A stretch of DNA of 64,000 nucleotides, taken from the NCBI GenBank assembly GCA_050084985.1, contig JBITNC010000001.1, positions 32,426,001 to 32,490,000 of the forward strand. The letters are read 5' to 3'. This stretch comes from Nageia nagi (taxonomy: Eukaryota; Pinophyta). Made by a program: the position numbers and the translations under genes. The notes beneath the pieces are model-generated. The model made no database searches. It was not told where the DNA came from and saw nothing but the letters and a program-made list of their open reading frames with translations. Below, in pieces: positions 1 to 9,127 of this stretch (positions are counted from its first letter, which is position 1; each line of letters starts with the position of its first letter).

Positions 1-602
1 AATAATAGTTTCTCATGCCTATATTAGTGAATTGGTAGTTAAGGTCATTTTTCGAAATAATTTCTATAGTTAGCAATGTTTCTTTAAGTGTATCCCTTTC
101 AAACACTTTTACAAGTTCAGGTACATTCAAATAATTTTTCTCTATGATCTTCTTAATATGAACACTTTTGGTATCCTCATTTAGATTCTTTACTTGTTTA
201 TTTTGGAAGGGGAGTAGAAGATGTATATAATCTAAAGCTAAATACCCTCCTAATTTCATAGTAAACTTTGTTGATAAATAAATTTCAAATAGAGATGGAA
301 GGTTAACAATAATTATATTTTGAATGAAACAGATATCAAGGAATCCATTAAGGGTAATTGAAACTCCCTTAACACTACCAACAACATCTATCAAGGAAGA
401 ATATAATTGTATGATACCATAAATGAATCTAGTAATATATAATTTCATTTCATTTGCACCTACCTTGGGAATGACTATAATAGCATATTTGGTATCTATC
501 ATACAATTATTAACTACCCAACCTTCTAGTCTAAGGGATTGATAAAAAGATGGGGGTCTTCTTATACCTATAGGAGCTAGAGGGACATTATTAGATATAG
601 CA
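1..602 (-). pseudogene. Gypsy element F, protease/linker part of pol (degraded)
   Basis: On the minus strand, positions about 120-300 read as a degraded retrotransposon protease region: PSLFEIYLSTKF followed by KLGGYLALDYIHLLLPF. The same block occurs in element D around 47,850-48,000 (LPPLFKLCLSKEF, then GGYLAMDYTHYLIPF), so both belong to one gypsy family. In D this block lies just before an RNase H domain, which would fall left of this window here. The matching gag is at 9128-10848, with copia element A inserted between the two parts. Many stops; certainly inactive. Assignment to Ty3/gypsy follows from D, where the RT and integrase are visible. Confidence 0.6.
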
Positions 603-607
603 AAGAT
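603..607. repeat. Target site duplication of element A (left copy, AAGAT)
   Basis: The five bases AAGAT directly precede the TG of the left LTR at 608 and recur directly after the CA of the right LTR at 9123-9127. A perfect 5-bp duplication is the normal footprint of LTR retrotransposon integration and fixes the exact ends of the element. Confidence 0.95.
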
Positions 608-1037
608 TGAAGGAATTAGATCTACAGTAATCCTCAAGGTCCAAGACTATAGAAAACTCAATCATTCAACATCTACAAGCTAATAACACCATTCACACAA
701 GATAACACAAATATAATGTGGTTCCTCCCTCCTTAGGAGTACATCCACAACTAGATCTCAATTCTCAATCTATGCACCCTCTTACAACAATTCCTTTCTC
801 TCCTACACAAACTAGTAGAGTAATCTTACCCAAAATCTTAGTACAATTACAAGAGGAGAGGCCCTCTATTTATAGCATGAGAGCACCTCCCTAACCTCCC
901 TTTAACCCAAGGGTAAGGTTAGGTTTACATAATAAAGAATTCAATTAATCCCTTAAGGTATCTAAATATCCTTTAAGTGATTAATTGAATTTACAAGGAG
1001 TTTAGATATTCACAATATTTCATTACAAATTCTAACA
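608..1037 (-). repeat. 3' LTR of element A
   Basis: 430 bp, TG...CA ends, nearly identical to 8693-9122. The five differences from the other LTR are all transitions. A TATAAATA box lies on the minus strand at 867-874, consistent with a minus-oriented element. Confidence 0.95.
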
Positions 1038-1047
1038 CTCCCCCTTA
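1038..1047 (-). promoter_or_regulatory. Polypurine tract of element A
   Basis: Read on the minus strand this is TAAGGGGGAG, immediately upstream of the 3' LTR. This is the place and composition expected for the plus-strand DNA primer in reverse transcription. Element B has the related TAAGGGAGAG in the same place (19182-19191). Confidence 0.85.
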
Positions 1048-1513
1048 ATGCAATATTGGGATAGAGCGTAGAAGAGAGAAGAGAGAGAGTAAGAGAGAGT
1101 TCTCCTCCATAGAGATACAAGTGGAGATGAGAACATTTACATATTTGAGAATCTTTTTGAGAACTAGTTTGAGACTCACTACATTACCATTTGACAAAAT
1201 GGTTTACAATACAATCATTAACCACAATTGGTTTCACTGTACATAGTAGTCTATCAACTTTAAGCTGACATGTGAGTCTCCATGAGCTTGCTTACACAAG
1301 GTGAGTAACCTACATTTCTGAAGAAGATCCTACATGCTACAAGCAACTCATGAACAAAATTAGTTAGATGTATCATATATTCAAATAAGAGAATCAAATA
1401 ATGCCATCTTATAAATAACTGATCAATGGTGCACTATAAGTCATCACGGAGATGCCAAGCCATCACTCATAGTCACCTGTTGTATATAGACATGTGTTGA
1501 TTATTAATAGAGC

Positions 1514-1925
1514 ATAAAAAATTGTACAACAAGTTTCTCATGCAGAGCAAACTTACCACAGAGGTATAAAATGTACAATAAGTTCCTCACATAGAGCGAA
1601 TTTACCATGAAGGTATATCAATTATATGCTCAAAAAATTGTACAATAAGTTTCTCACGCAGAGCAAACTTACCACGGAGGTATAAAATGTACAACAAGTT
1701 TCTCACGTAGAGCAAACTTACCACGGAGGTATAAAATGTACAACAAGTTTCTCACACAGAGCAAACTTACCACGGAGGTATAAAATGTACAACAAGTTTC
1801 TCATGCAGAGCAAACTTACCACGAAGGTATAAAATGTACAACAAGTTTCTCACATAGAGCAAACTTACCACGGAGGTATAAAATGTACAACAAGTTTCTC
1901 ATGCAGAGCAAACTTACCATGGAGG
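1514..1925. repeat. 49-bp minisatellite, about 8 copies, inside element A
   Basis: Eight tandem copies of a 49-bp unit (core motifs ATAAAATGTACAACAAG, TTTCTCACGCAGAGC and AAACTTACCACGGAGGT). The last six copies, from about 1632, are nearly identical and exactly in register. The first two are more diverged and separated from the rest by a short spacer. The array lies between the end of RNase H and the PPT, in the element's 3' untranslated region. Element B carries only degenerate versions at about 19,690-19,900. Confidence 0.9.
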
Positions 1926-1995
1926 TATATCATAATCAACACTATATACAACAAAAGGGCCTCTTAGAGGTGAAGTTGTCATCACTAACAAAAGT

Positions 1996-2640
1996 TCAAA
2001 CTTCACTCCCCCTTGAGGGCAACTTCACCAACCCGAGAGAATCCCTAAGCTTGCTGAATTGAGCTTCAAGAAGGGGCTTGGTGAATAAATCAGTGAAGTT
2101 TTTAGTAGATGGACAATACTCCAAGTGTATGATGTCATCTAGAACCTTCTCCCTGATAAAATGGGCTTGGATTTCCACATGTTTGGTTCTCTGATGGAAC
2201 ATAGGATTCTTAGCCAAAGAGATAGCCGATTGATTGTCTGAAGAAATAAGAGATGGGCTATTTTACTCATACCCAATTTCATTTAGAAGATGCCTCAGCC
2301 AAATAGCTTCCTGGGTGGCAATAGACATGGCTCGATATTCAGCTTTGGTGGTAGAGAGAGTCATAGTAGGTTGCTTCTTGGAAACCTAAGAGATAGCACC
2401 TAAACCAATGCTGAACACATATGCAGAGGTTGATTTTCTATCATCTCTATCTCCCCCATAATCAGAATCTGAGAACCTAGAGAGAACAATCGAGGGCACT
2501 TTGGAATACTTAAGAGCAAGATCCTTTGTCCCTGCCACATACCTCAAGATTTACTTAATAGCATTGAGGTGCTCAACATATGGTTTTTGCATGAATTGTG
2601 CCATCAGATTCACTGCAAAGGCAATATTAGGTCGAGAGAT
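1996..2640 (-). pseudogene. Element A pol: RNase H domain
   Basis: C-terminal part of the copia polyprotein. Minus-strand reading shows the copia RNase H signatures: DYGGDRDDRKSTSAYVF, then KAEYRAMS, then SSDNQSAISLAKNP, and an end at LPSRGSEV with a stop at 1996. It acts in the particle, removing the RNA strand during reverse transcription. A stop separates it from the RT block and further stops lie at several points, so a continuous polyprotein is not made from this copy. The frame is otherwise the same as RT, so damage is point-like and recent. Confidence 0.85.
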
Positions 2641-2667
2641 AGTCAGATACAGAAGACTACCGATCAA

Positions 2668-3693
2668 TTACATATAAGCTGTAGCATCAACCAACTGAGA
2701 ATCTAAGCTCAAAGATACAATGATTCCAAGAGAAATAGGTATTGCAACATATCTACACTCCTCCATTCCAAACTTTTGCAAGATGTCTGATATATACTTA
2801 GATTGACTAAGATAAGTACAATCTTTGTGTTGGTATACTTGCATCCCAAGATAGTAATGCAATAGACCTAGATCAGTCATTTCAAATGTTGCCTTCAGTT
2901 TGGATATGCACTCTTGGATGATTTCAATATTATTGCCAGTTATGAGAAGATCATCCACATAAAGGAGAATTAAGACCATGTCTTTTCCTTGATTGAGTAC
3001 ATAGAGATCTGAGTCAGAGAAGCACTTGGTAAAACCAATATCTACAAAGAATCCTAAAATTTTCTTGTACCATGCTCTAGGTGCTTGCTTAAGTCCATAC
3101 AAAGACTTCTTTAGCTTGCACACAAAAGACTCTTTACCTTCTGGAATAAATCCTTCTGGTTGATTCATGTAGATTTCTACATCCAAGTCACCATTGAGAA
3201 ATGCACTCTTGACATCAAGTTGAAAAACTTTCCATCCTTGAGCTGCAGAAAGAGCAAGGATTATCCTGACAGTAGGCATCTTGGCCACAGGAGCAAAGGT
3301 TTCCTCATAATCAATACCATATTTCTGAACGAATCCTCTGGCCACTAACCTTGCTTTGTATTTTTCAATTTCTCCATCAGAATTGTACTTGGCCTTGTAT
3401 ATCCATTTATTTCCAATCACATTTTTCTCATTGGGATAAGGAACCAAATCCCAAGTTTCATTTTTCATGAGTGCCTCATACTCAACTTTCATAGCTTCCA
3501 TCCAACACTCTTGCTTGGAAGCTTCTTTGAAGGTTGATGGCTCATTCGTATTATCAATTTTGGCAAATAAATATTTATTCAAGGTCATACTCCTTGTAAT
3601 TCTCTGAGCTAAAGAATTTTGCTCTTGTGGTGACTTCCCTACATTATCATTCAACCAGTTAGGTGTAGGTGAAGAATCATCTGAATCAGACAC
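2668..3693 (-). pseudogene. Element A pol: reverse transcriptase domain (open block)
   Basis: An open block of 341 codons encodes most of a copia RT. It contains WIYKAKYNSDGEIEKYKARL, VKSAFLNGDLDVEIYMNQPE, KSLYGLKQAPRAWY and the catalytic LLYVDDLLITG, all typical of Ty1/copia RT. The family uses it to copy element RNA into DNA in the cytoplasmic particle. The first 40 residues belong to the linker after integrase. The catalytic aspartates are intact, but the block ends in a stop at the RNase H connection and is separated from integrase by a frameshift and a stop (3694-3890), so it is scored as part of a broken pol. Confidence 0.9.
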
Positions 3694-3866
3694 CTCAGCA
3701 TGAGAAGTTGTATCCTCAAGAAGTTCATTGAACTTGACATCCCTAGAAACAAAGACTGTTTTATGGGATGAGGAGTAGAGCCTGTAACCTTTATGCTAAT
3801 TATCATACCCCAAAAAGATGCATTTTTCTGATTTTTTATCCAACTTCTTTCTTTTCTCTAAGGTAA

Positions 3867-4666
3867 TTAAGGAAATGCATCACAACCGAAGACCCTAAAG
3901 TGTGAGATGTTAGGTTTCTTTCCTGTCCATGCTTCATATGGAGTTTTACCTTCAACTACTTTAGTAGGACACCTATTTAGGGTGTGAATAGCAGTGTGAA
4001 CAACTTCACCCCATAAGAAATTAGGAAGGTTACCCAACATGCACCTTGCCATTTCCATAATGGTTCGATTCTTCCTTTCAGCAACTCCATTTTGTTGAGG
4101 GGTGTAAGGGATTGTGAATTGCCGTTTGATCCCATGTTTAACACAATAGTCGTTAAACTCATTGCTATTATACTCACCCCCATTATCAGATCTCAGCATC
4201 TTGATCTTAAAATCAGTTTGATTTTCAACAAGAGCCTTGAAGTATTTAAACCTGTCAAAAGTTTGATCCTTGTGCTCAAGTAAATAACCAAATGTCATCC
4301 TGCTGAAGTCATCAATGAAGGTCAGAACATAAGAAGCTCCCCCTAGAGACTTAGTCTAAATAGACCCATCAAATCTGAATGCACAAGCTGAAGAGGATGA
4401 GTAGCCTGAGTTGCCTTATCTTTTTCAAACTTTTGCCTATTCATCTTTCCTAGAATGCACCTTTCACAGAGACCAATTGTGGGTGAACTATTAGGTAAAC
4501 CTTCCACAAGTTCTTGATTTTTCATATCTTGAATACTCTTGTGGTTAAGGTGCCCTAATCGTTGATGCCAAAGATTACCCTTTGAACAAACATTTGCAGC
4601 AAGACACATCTTTGAAGGAACTTGATCCACAATATAAAGGTCATCCTTTACTGATCCTTTCATCAA
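3867..4666 (-). pseudogene. Element A pol: integrase
   Basis: Minus strand, upstream of RT as in copia. The HHCC zinc domain is visible (HQRLGHLNHKSIQ, then CERCILGK), followed by the catalytic core: first aspartate in VHSDLMG, second in LRSDNGGEYN, glutamate in NGVAERKNRT. The core's last part reads GKKPNISHFRVFGCD, then a frameshift near 3867-3890 breaks the path into RT. Another stop and shift lie between the zinc domain and the core (about 4300-4345). All three acidic catalytic residues remain. Function in the family: insertion of the DNA copy into the host chromosome. Confidence 0.9.
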
Positions 4667-4735
4667 GGTGGCAAGTCCTTTCTTAACATACCAGGAGTGT
4701 GAGGTAAACTTAAATGAGTATCCTTTCCTTGTAAT

Positions 4736-4969
4736 CTAAATTACGAAGATAAGATTCATCCTTAGTTTAGGCACATAAAAGGCATTATCAAGAACCTTTC
4801 CATGAATCTTCACACTCCCTATTCCTTGAATATCAAGGACTGAATTATCACCTATCACAACTGCATCCTTCTTGTACTTATGAAAGTTTTCAAACTTATC
4901 CTTTTCATAACACATGTGATTAGTGCATCCTGAATCAATAATCCAATCATTTGAAATAGTTTGAGTCAC
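4736..4969 (-). pseudogene. Element A pol: protease
   Basis: Short block between gag and integrase with the retrotransposon aspartic protease motif IIDSGCTNHM and a downstream VIGDNSVLDIQGIGSVKI, as in copia gag-pol. It cleaves the polyprotein in the family. A stop follows LRMNLIFVI at 4736, so the protease is cut from integrase. In element B the catalytic aspartate has been lost (VYSRCTNHM). Confidence 0.85.
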
Positions 4970-5005
4970 TGAGTAGTAGGCAACAGTAGTAGCATGCTTG
5001 TTCTT

Positions 5006-5911
5006 CTATTTATGATTGAAATTTTTCACATTTGCATTTCTCTTGCCTTTTTCAGCAAATTTCTTTTTACGGAAGTCATTCTCTTTGTGCCCAAAGATGC
5101 CACAAAAGTTACAATTTCCATCAAACTTTTCCTTAGGTGTTGGATTGCTTGATCCAGCTTTGTCATTCCTTTGCTTGAAGTTGCCATTATTGTTGCCCTT
5201 TTTCTCATGCTTCCTGAAGGTAGATGAGGATTTGTTATCTTTGGATTTATAATGATTGAACTTCTTCTTGAAAGGAGTTTTGGTTGCTCCTAGAGCAATG
5301 TTATTGTCCTTTGGAGAAAAGTTCAACATTTTCTTATTCAAAGTTTCCTCATGCTTCAGAAGGAGTCTAGAAAGGTTATCAAGAGAGATGACATCTTCTT
5401 CATCATCGAGCCTAGTTTCCATAACCATGACAAAGTTATTGAACTTTGTAGAAAGGCTTTGAAGAATGATGAAGACCATGAACTCATCATTGATCCAGTT
5501 GCACCCACAACCAACCAGTTGTATCCTGAGGTCAATGATTTTGTTCAAGTAAATAGAAGCACTTTCATCTTCACCTTGACGATATTGCAACAACTTTTGT
5601 AAAATAGTGGACCTCCTTGAAAATTTTGACCCAAGGTAAATTTTCTTCAGCCTATCCCAAGCTTCCTTTGCTGATGTTGAAGAAGAGATCATGAGAAGTA
5701 CGTCGTCTGAAACTGCATGATAAATCATTGAAGTTGCTAACTCATTCTTTGAGTTGTAGATTTCAAGAGCCTTCTCATCTGTAGGAGCAACCAAGTCTTC
5801 ATTAACTGTCTTCCACAGCTTCCTTGCTTGTAACTCAGCTTTCATTCGAGGTTCCCATATGCTGAAGTTGGAACCGTCAAGTATATGCTTGGGTATGAAG
5901 GTTTCAACCAT
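5006..5911 (-). CDS. Element A gag (nucleocapsid) protein
   Basis: An intact reading frame for a copia Gag of about 301 residues when started at the ATG at 5911 (MVETFIPK); a further ATG lies 24 bases upstream at 5935. It begins with the capsid-type stretch DGSNFSIWEPRMKAELQ, then KEAWDRLKKIYLG, and ends in a Lys/Asn-rich basic tail with a zinc knuckle. The knuckle reads CNFCGIFGHKENDFRKK: the fourth ligand, normally Cys, is Phe, so RNA binding and packaging is probably impaired. Gag forms the particle that houses element RNA. The stop at 5006 separates it from the protease at 4969, which lies in another block. Confidence 0.9.
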   Translation of the reverse strand: MVETFIPKHILDGSNFSIWEPRMKAELQARKLWKTVNEDLVAPTDEKALEIYNSKNELATSMIYHAVSDDVLLMISSSTSAKEAWDRLKKIYLGSKFSRRSTILQKLLQYRQGEDESASIYLNKIIDLRIQLVGCGCNWINDEFMVFIILQSLSTKFNNFVMVMETRLDDEEDVISLDNLSRLLLKHEETLNKKMLNFSPKDNNIALGATKTPFKKKFNHYKSKDNKSSSTFRKHEKKGNNNGNFKQRNDKAGSSNPTPKEKFDGNCNFCGIFGHKENDFRKKKFAEKGKRNANVKNFNHK

Positions 5912-7550
5912 TGCTACACAAAAGTAAATAAGCAAGAAGAATGAATAATTTTCTACAATTTACCATCTATACAAATCAAACATTGATAAGTAAACATGTC
6001 CCACATGTGCAAACTTATAAACCAAGATCTGTAGAAGGATAAAGTTGAGGTTATTTTCTTGTATAGAATTAAGCCTTCACCTGGATGCCCACAGAGTGGA
6101 GCCCAAGTACTACCAGTCCTCAACCAGTTCACCTTGTTCAGTAATATACTCTCTCAAGGAGAAGTACCAACTATTTTCCAAGGATCTGATGTATCTTGGA
6201 TCGACCATTTTAATTATCTTATTTAAGGTTTTCAGTTTTCCTCCTAGGTTATCAGGATAATCCCTGAATGGATGTGTGGACATGTGGTATCACTACACAC
6301 ATGCTTGTCCACCTAATAGAGTTATATCCAATCCAACAGAGGTCTTAGGGGCAATTAAGACGGATTTACCATCACTTGGTTCTTCGGACTAAAAAGGCTC
6401 CAGTCTGCCCTATCCTCACCTCGTGGCTCCCTAAACAAGTCATGTTGTGGAAAAGTACGTGCGGATGTGTTCATTTTAGGGGTTACTTTCAATATTTGCA
6501 TTTTGCAAGTATAAAGCAATTATGCAAAAATATAAAAGTAAAGTATTAAAAATACATCATCCATAAGAACTTGAAATATAAGTGTCCAATGGGTTTTGTA
6601 CTAACCCCTAAAGGACATTTTTACATTTTGCATACTTGCTCAAGTTCATAAATTCATTCAACACTTTAATGAATTTAAAAAAGCTAAGACCTACTTAGCA
6701 TTAATCCATTCATTAAAAATTGCATTATTTCATAACTTAAAAAATTAAGTAATAAACATGCATCATCTAATGCATTATTTAACTTAAAAATTTTAAGTAC
6801 TAAGCATGCTTTATTCCTCAACAAGATTAAGAGGCATGCATTACAAATTTAGCATGTAAGATCTAGATAAAGTTTTAAGTAAAAAAAAAAATACAAATTC
6901 CCCCCTTTGTTACTTAAAGTTTTATCCCTAAAACTTGTATGCAAAAAAATTGTCTTTTAAGTATGCATTTATATTTTAAGTAAAAAATTTCCCTTGTTTA
7001 CTTGAAAAATAGCATACTTAACTTAAATATTTTACCTTCAAAGATAGCATACTTAGATTACCTTAGCAAATTTTTACTAAAAATGTTTTGCCTAAGTAAA
7101 TTACCATACTTAGAGAAAAAAATGCTAAGAGATTGACATTCTAGAAATTGCATGTGCACCTTAGTAAATTAAAAATGCAATTTTGAGTAAAATATTAAAA
7201 ATTATTCTAAGCATCTTTTAAAAAAAAAAGGTAAGCAAAGTTTAACTTAAAAAAATATTCACTACTTTCCAAGTCTGCAAGAATTAAATGGAAAAAGAGA
7301 AGACCCATACCCCTACTACATGCATATTTAATGCTACCCTTCCCTTACCAAGAAGGAGAATACATTGCTTGTGCAGGAGCATAGAATAAAGAATATGCAA
7401 GTAGTGGGCCAACAAAGAAATTAAATGCACAAACAAAGTGGGAGAAGATTAAACGGTGAGGAAGGAGAAGAGGGTGCAGCCGGCGAGGGAGGAGGGAGCA
7501 GGTGTAGCAAAGATGCTAATAAAGGTTACAAATTTCTGCTTAAAGTCTCT

Positions 7551-8022
7551 AGGTCCTTCTCAGAAAATCTATTTTGTGCATATCCTGATATCTTGCATTG
7601 AACGAGACTGCATCTTGATGAGGCATTTTGTCAAAAAATTTGCGTGCCTTCCCTACGCTTCCACATTTTGCATTCATGTCTACCAGGGCAAAAGAGTGAA
7701 GGACGTGGAGGTGGAGGTGGTCGTATGGCCATATATTTCTTATCTCTATTAATATATGATTTCAATTGCAAAGAGCGAAGGAGGATGATGCGCAGGGGCA
7801 GCCATGGGAGAGTTAGATGAGGATGCCATCCCAAACTTCAATGAAAGTGCTTTCAGCGGATGACCATGGTGAGGCATCCTGTCAAACAATTCACAAACCC
7901 TTTCAATGTATCCATTTTGTACATATCCGTTGACCATTGCAGTCCATAAGACTGCATTTCAGCGAGGCATTTTTTTGTCAAACAATTCGCAGACCTTTTC
8001 AACGTATCCACTTTGTGCATAT
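7551..8022 (-). pseudogene. Captured fragment of a host PPR-protein gene
   Basis: Minus-strand translation gives pentatricopeptide repeats of the plant PLS type, in the order expected in a PPR gene. From 8022: SGYVEKVCELFDKKMPR, one stop at about 7955, then NAVLWTAMVNGYVQNGYIE and RVCELFDRMPHHG. After an unrelated or deleted stretch (about 7701-7800) comes, from about 7700, ALVDMNAKCGSVGKARKFFD and KMPHQDAVSFNA. PPR proteins bind organelle RNA; here the piece is non-functional, without start, terminal domain or full repeats. It lies in the leader of element A, between PBS and gag, and relatively GC-rich stretches set it off from its surroundings. The repeat style resembles gymnosperm PPR families (inference). 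Confidence 0.8.
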
Positions 8023-8345
8023 TGTTTGTTTGTTTTTTTTTAATTTATTTATAACAAGACAGTTACTTGACCCCTTCAAAAATTTTTTTTTTTTTTAAAA
8101 TGCTGATAAATATATATATTTTTAAAAAAAATATATATATATGCAAAAAAAAAAAAAAATCATAAATTTTATGACAAAAAGAACTCTCATAAACCCCTTT
8201 TTTTTTATAAATACATATATTTCAGAATGTATTGTAAACATTTTAGGAGTAAAAAGGAACTAGAGTAGTAGTTTAGAAAAGAATACTCTATAATATGGAA
8301 TTTATTTATTTCTCAAAGAGAAGAACTTATTTGAAACACAAAGAA

Positions 8346-8350
8346 ATGCA

Positions 8351-8390
<40 letters not shown>

Positions 8391-8395
8391 TATAT
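8346..8395. repeat. TA dinucleotide microsatellite
   Basis: A run of about 25 TA dinucleotides with one break, inside the leader of element A. Shorter AT tracts occur at about 8105-8145. Likely variable in length between individuals. Confidence 0.9.
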
Positions 8396-8678
8396 ACTAA
8401 CCCCAATTTTTATAAAATGGCCATAAGCTAATCAATAAAAAATTGCAACTTAAAAAAAAGGGTTAGTAATCAATTGCATCATTTTAAGCATACTAACACA
8501 TCTTCAAAGAATTATGTTAGTATCATAATAAAAAAAAATAATAATAAAAAAAAATTATGCCTTCTCTTGATTTTACCTCAATAATGGAGTGTAGGTTGAG
8601 AAATAAAGGCCTTCAAGATGTTGAAGAAGGATCACCAAGATGTAGCTTCCACACCAAAAAGAAAAGCTTTCACACCAA

Positions 8679-8690
8679 GCTCTGGTACCA
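8679..8690 (-). promoter_or_regulatory. Primer binding site of element A
   Basis: Read on the minus strand, TGGTACCAGAGC starts two bases after the end of the 5' LTR. It differs by one base from the usual copia site TGGTATCAGAGC, complementary to the 3' end of initiator methionine tRNA, where minus-strand DNA synthesis starts. Confidence 0.9.
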
Positions 8691-8692
8691 AT

Positions 8693-9122
8693 TGAAGGAA
8701 TTAGATCTACAGTAATCCTCAAGGTCCAAGACTATAGAAAACTCAATCATTCAACATCTACAAGCTAATAACACCATTCACACAAGATAACACAAATATA
8801 ATGTGGTTCCTCCCTCCTTGGGAGTACATCCACAACTAGATCTCAATTCTCAATCTATGCACCCTCTTACAACAATTCCTTTCTCTCCTACACAAACTAG
8901 TAGAGTAATTTTACCCAAAATCTTAGCATAATTACAAGAGGAGAGGCCCTCTATTTATAGCATGAGAGCACCTCCCTAACCTCCCTTTAACCCAAGGGTA
9001 AGGTTAGGTTTACATAATAAAGAATTCAATTAATCCCTTAAGGTATCTAAATATCCTTTAAGTGATTAATTGAATTTACAAGGAGTTTAGATATTCATAA
9101 TATTTCATTACAAATTCTAACA
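8693..9122 (-). repeat. 5' LTR of element A
   Basis: 430 bp, the promoter copy in minus orientation. It has a TATAAATA box on the minus strand at 8952-8959, and TG...CA ends followed by the second AAGAT target copy at 9123-9127. Confidence 0.95.
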
Positions 9123-9127
9123 AAGAT
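9123..9127. repeat. Target site duplication of element A (right copy, AAGAT)
   Basis: Identical to 603-607. Confidence 0.95.

Larger units (their letters stand above)
5936..8678 (-). other. Long 5' leader of element A between PBS and gag
   Basis: About 2.7 kb with no retrotransposon coding sequence, unusually long for a copia leader. It is AT-rich with poly-A/T runs, a TA-dinucleotide tract at 8346-8395, and a pentatricopeptide-repeat gene fragment at 7551-8022. About 6050-6480 is conserved with element B at about 24,090-24,510 (both have a Pro/Cys-rich plus-strand look), so that part is an old component of the family rather than captured DNA. Confidence 0.75.
608..9122 (-). mobile_element. 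Copia-type LTR retrotransposon A, nearly complete
   Basis: A 8.5-kb Ty1/copia element in minus orientation. The 5' LTR is 8693-9122 and the 3' LTR is 608-1037, both 430 bp, starting TG and ending CA. The order along the minus strand is PBS, long leader, gag, protease, integrase, RT, RNase H, minisatellite, PPT; integrase before RT is the copia order. A perfect 5-bp target duplication (AAGAT) flanks it. The LTRs differ at only five positions, so insertion was recent compared with every other element here. Gag is open, but pol carries several stops and at least one frameshift, and the gag zinc knuckle lacks its last cysteine, so this copy is probably not autonomous. It sits inside the older gypsy element F. 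Confidence 0.95.

Noticed and set aside
1514-1925. Regular repeats that could suggest a CRISPR array
   Set aside because: The units are head-to-tail without unique spacers, inside a plant retrotransposon; a minisatellite explains them.
7456-7752. 98-codon plus-strand frame as a gene
   Set aside because: It is the opposite strand of the PPR fragment; the minus strand gives the recognisable protein.
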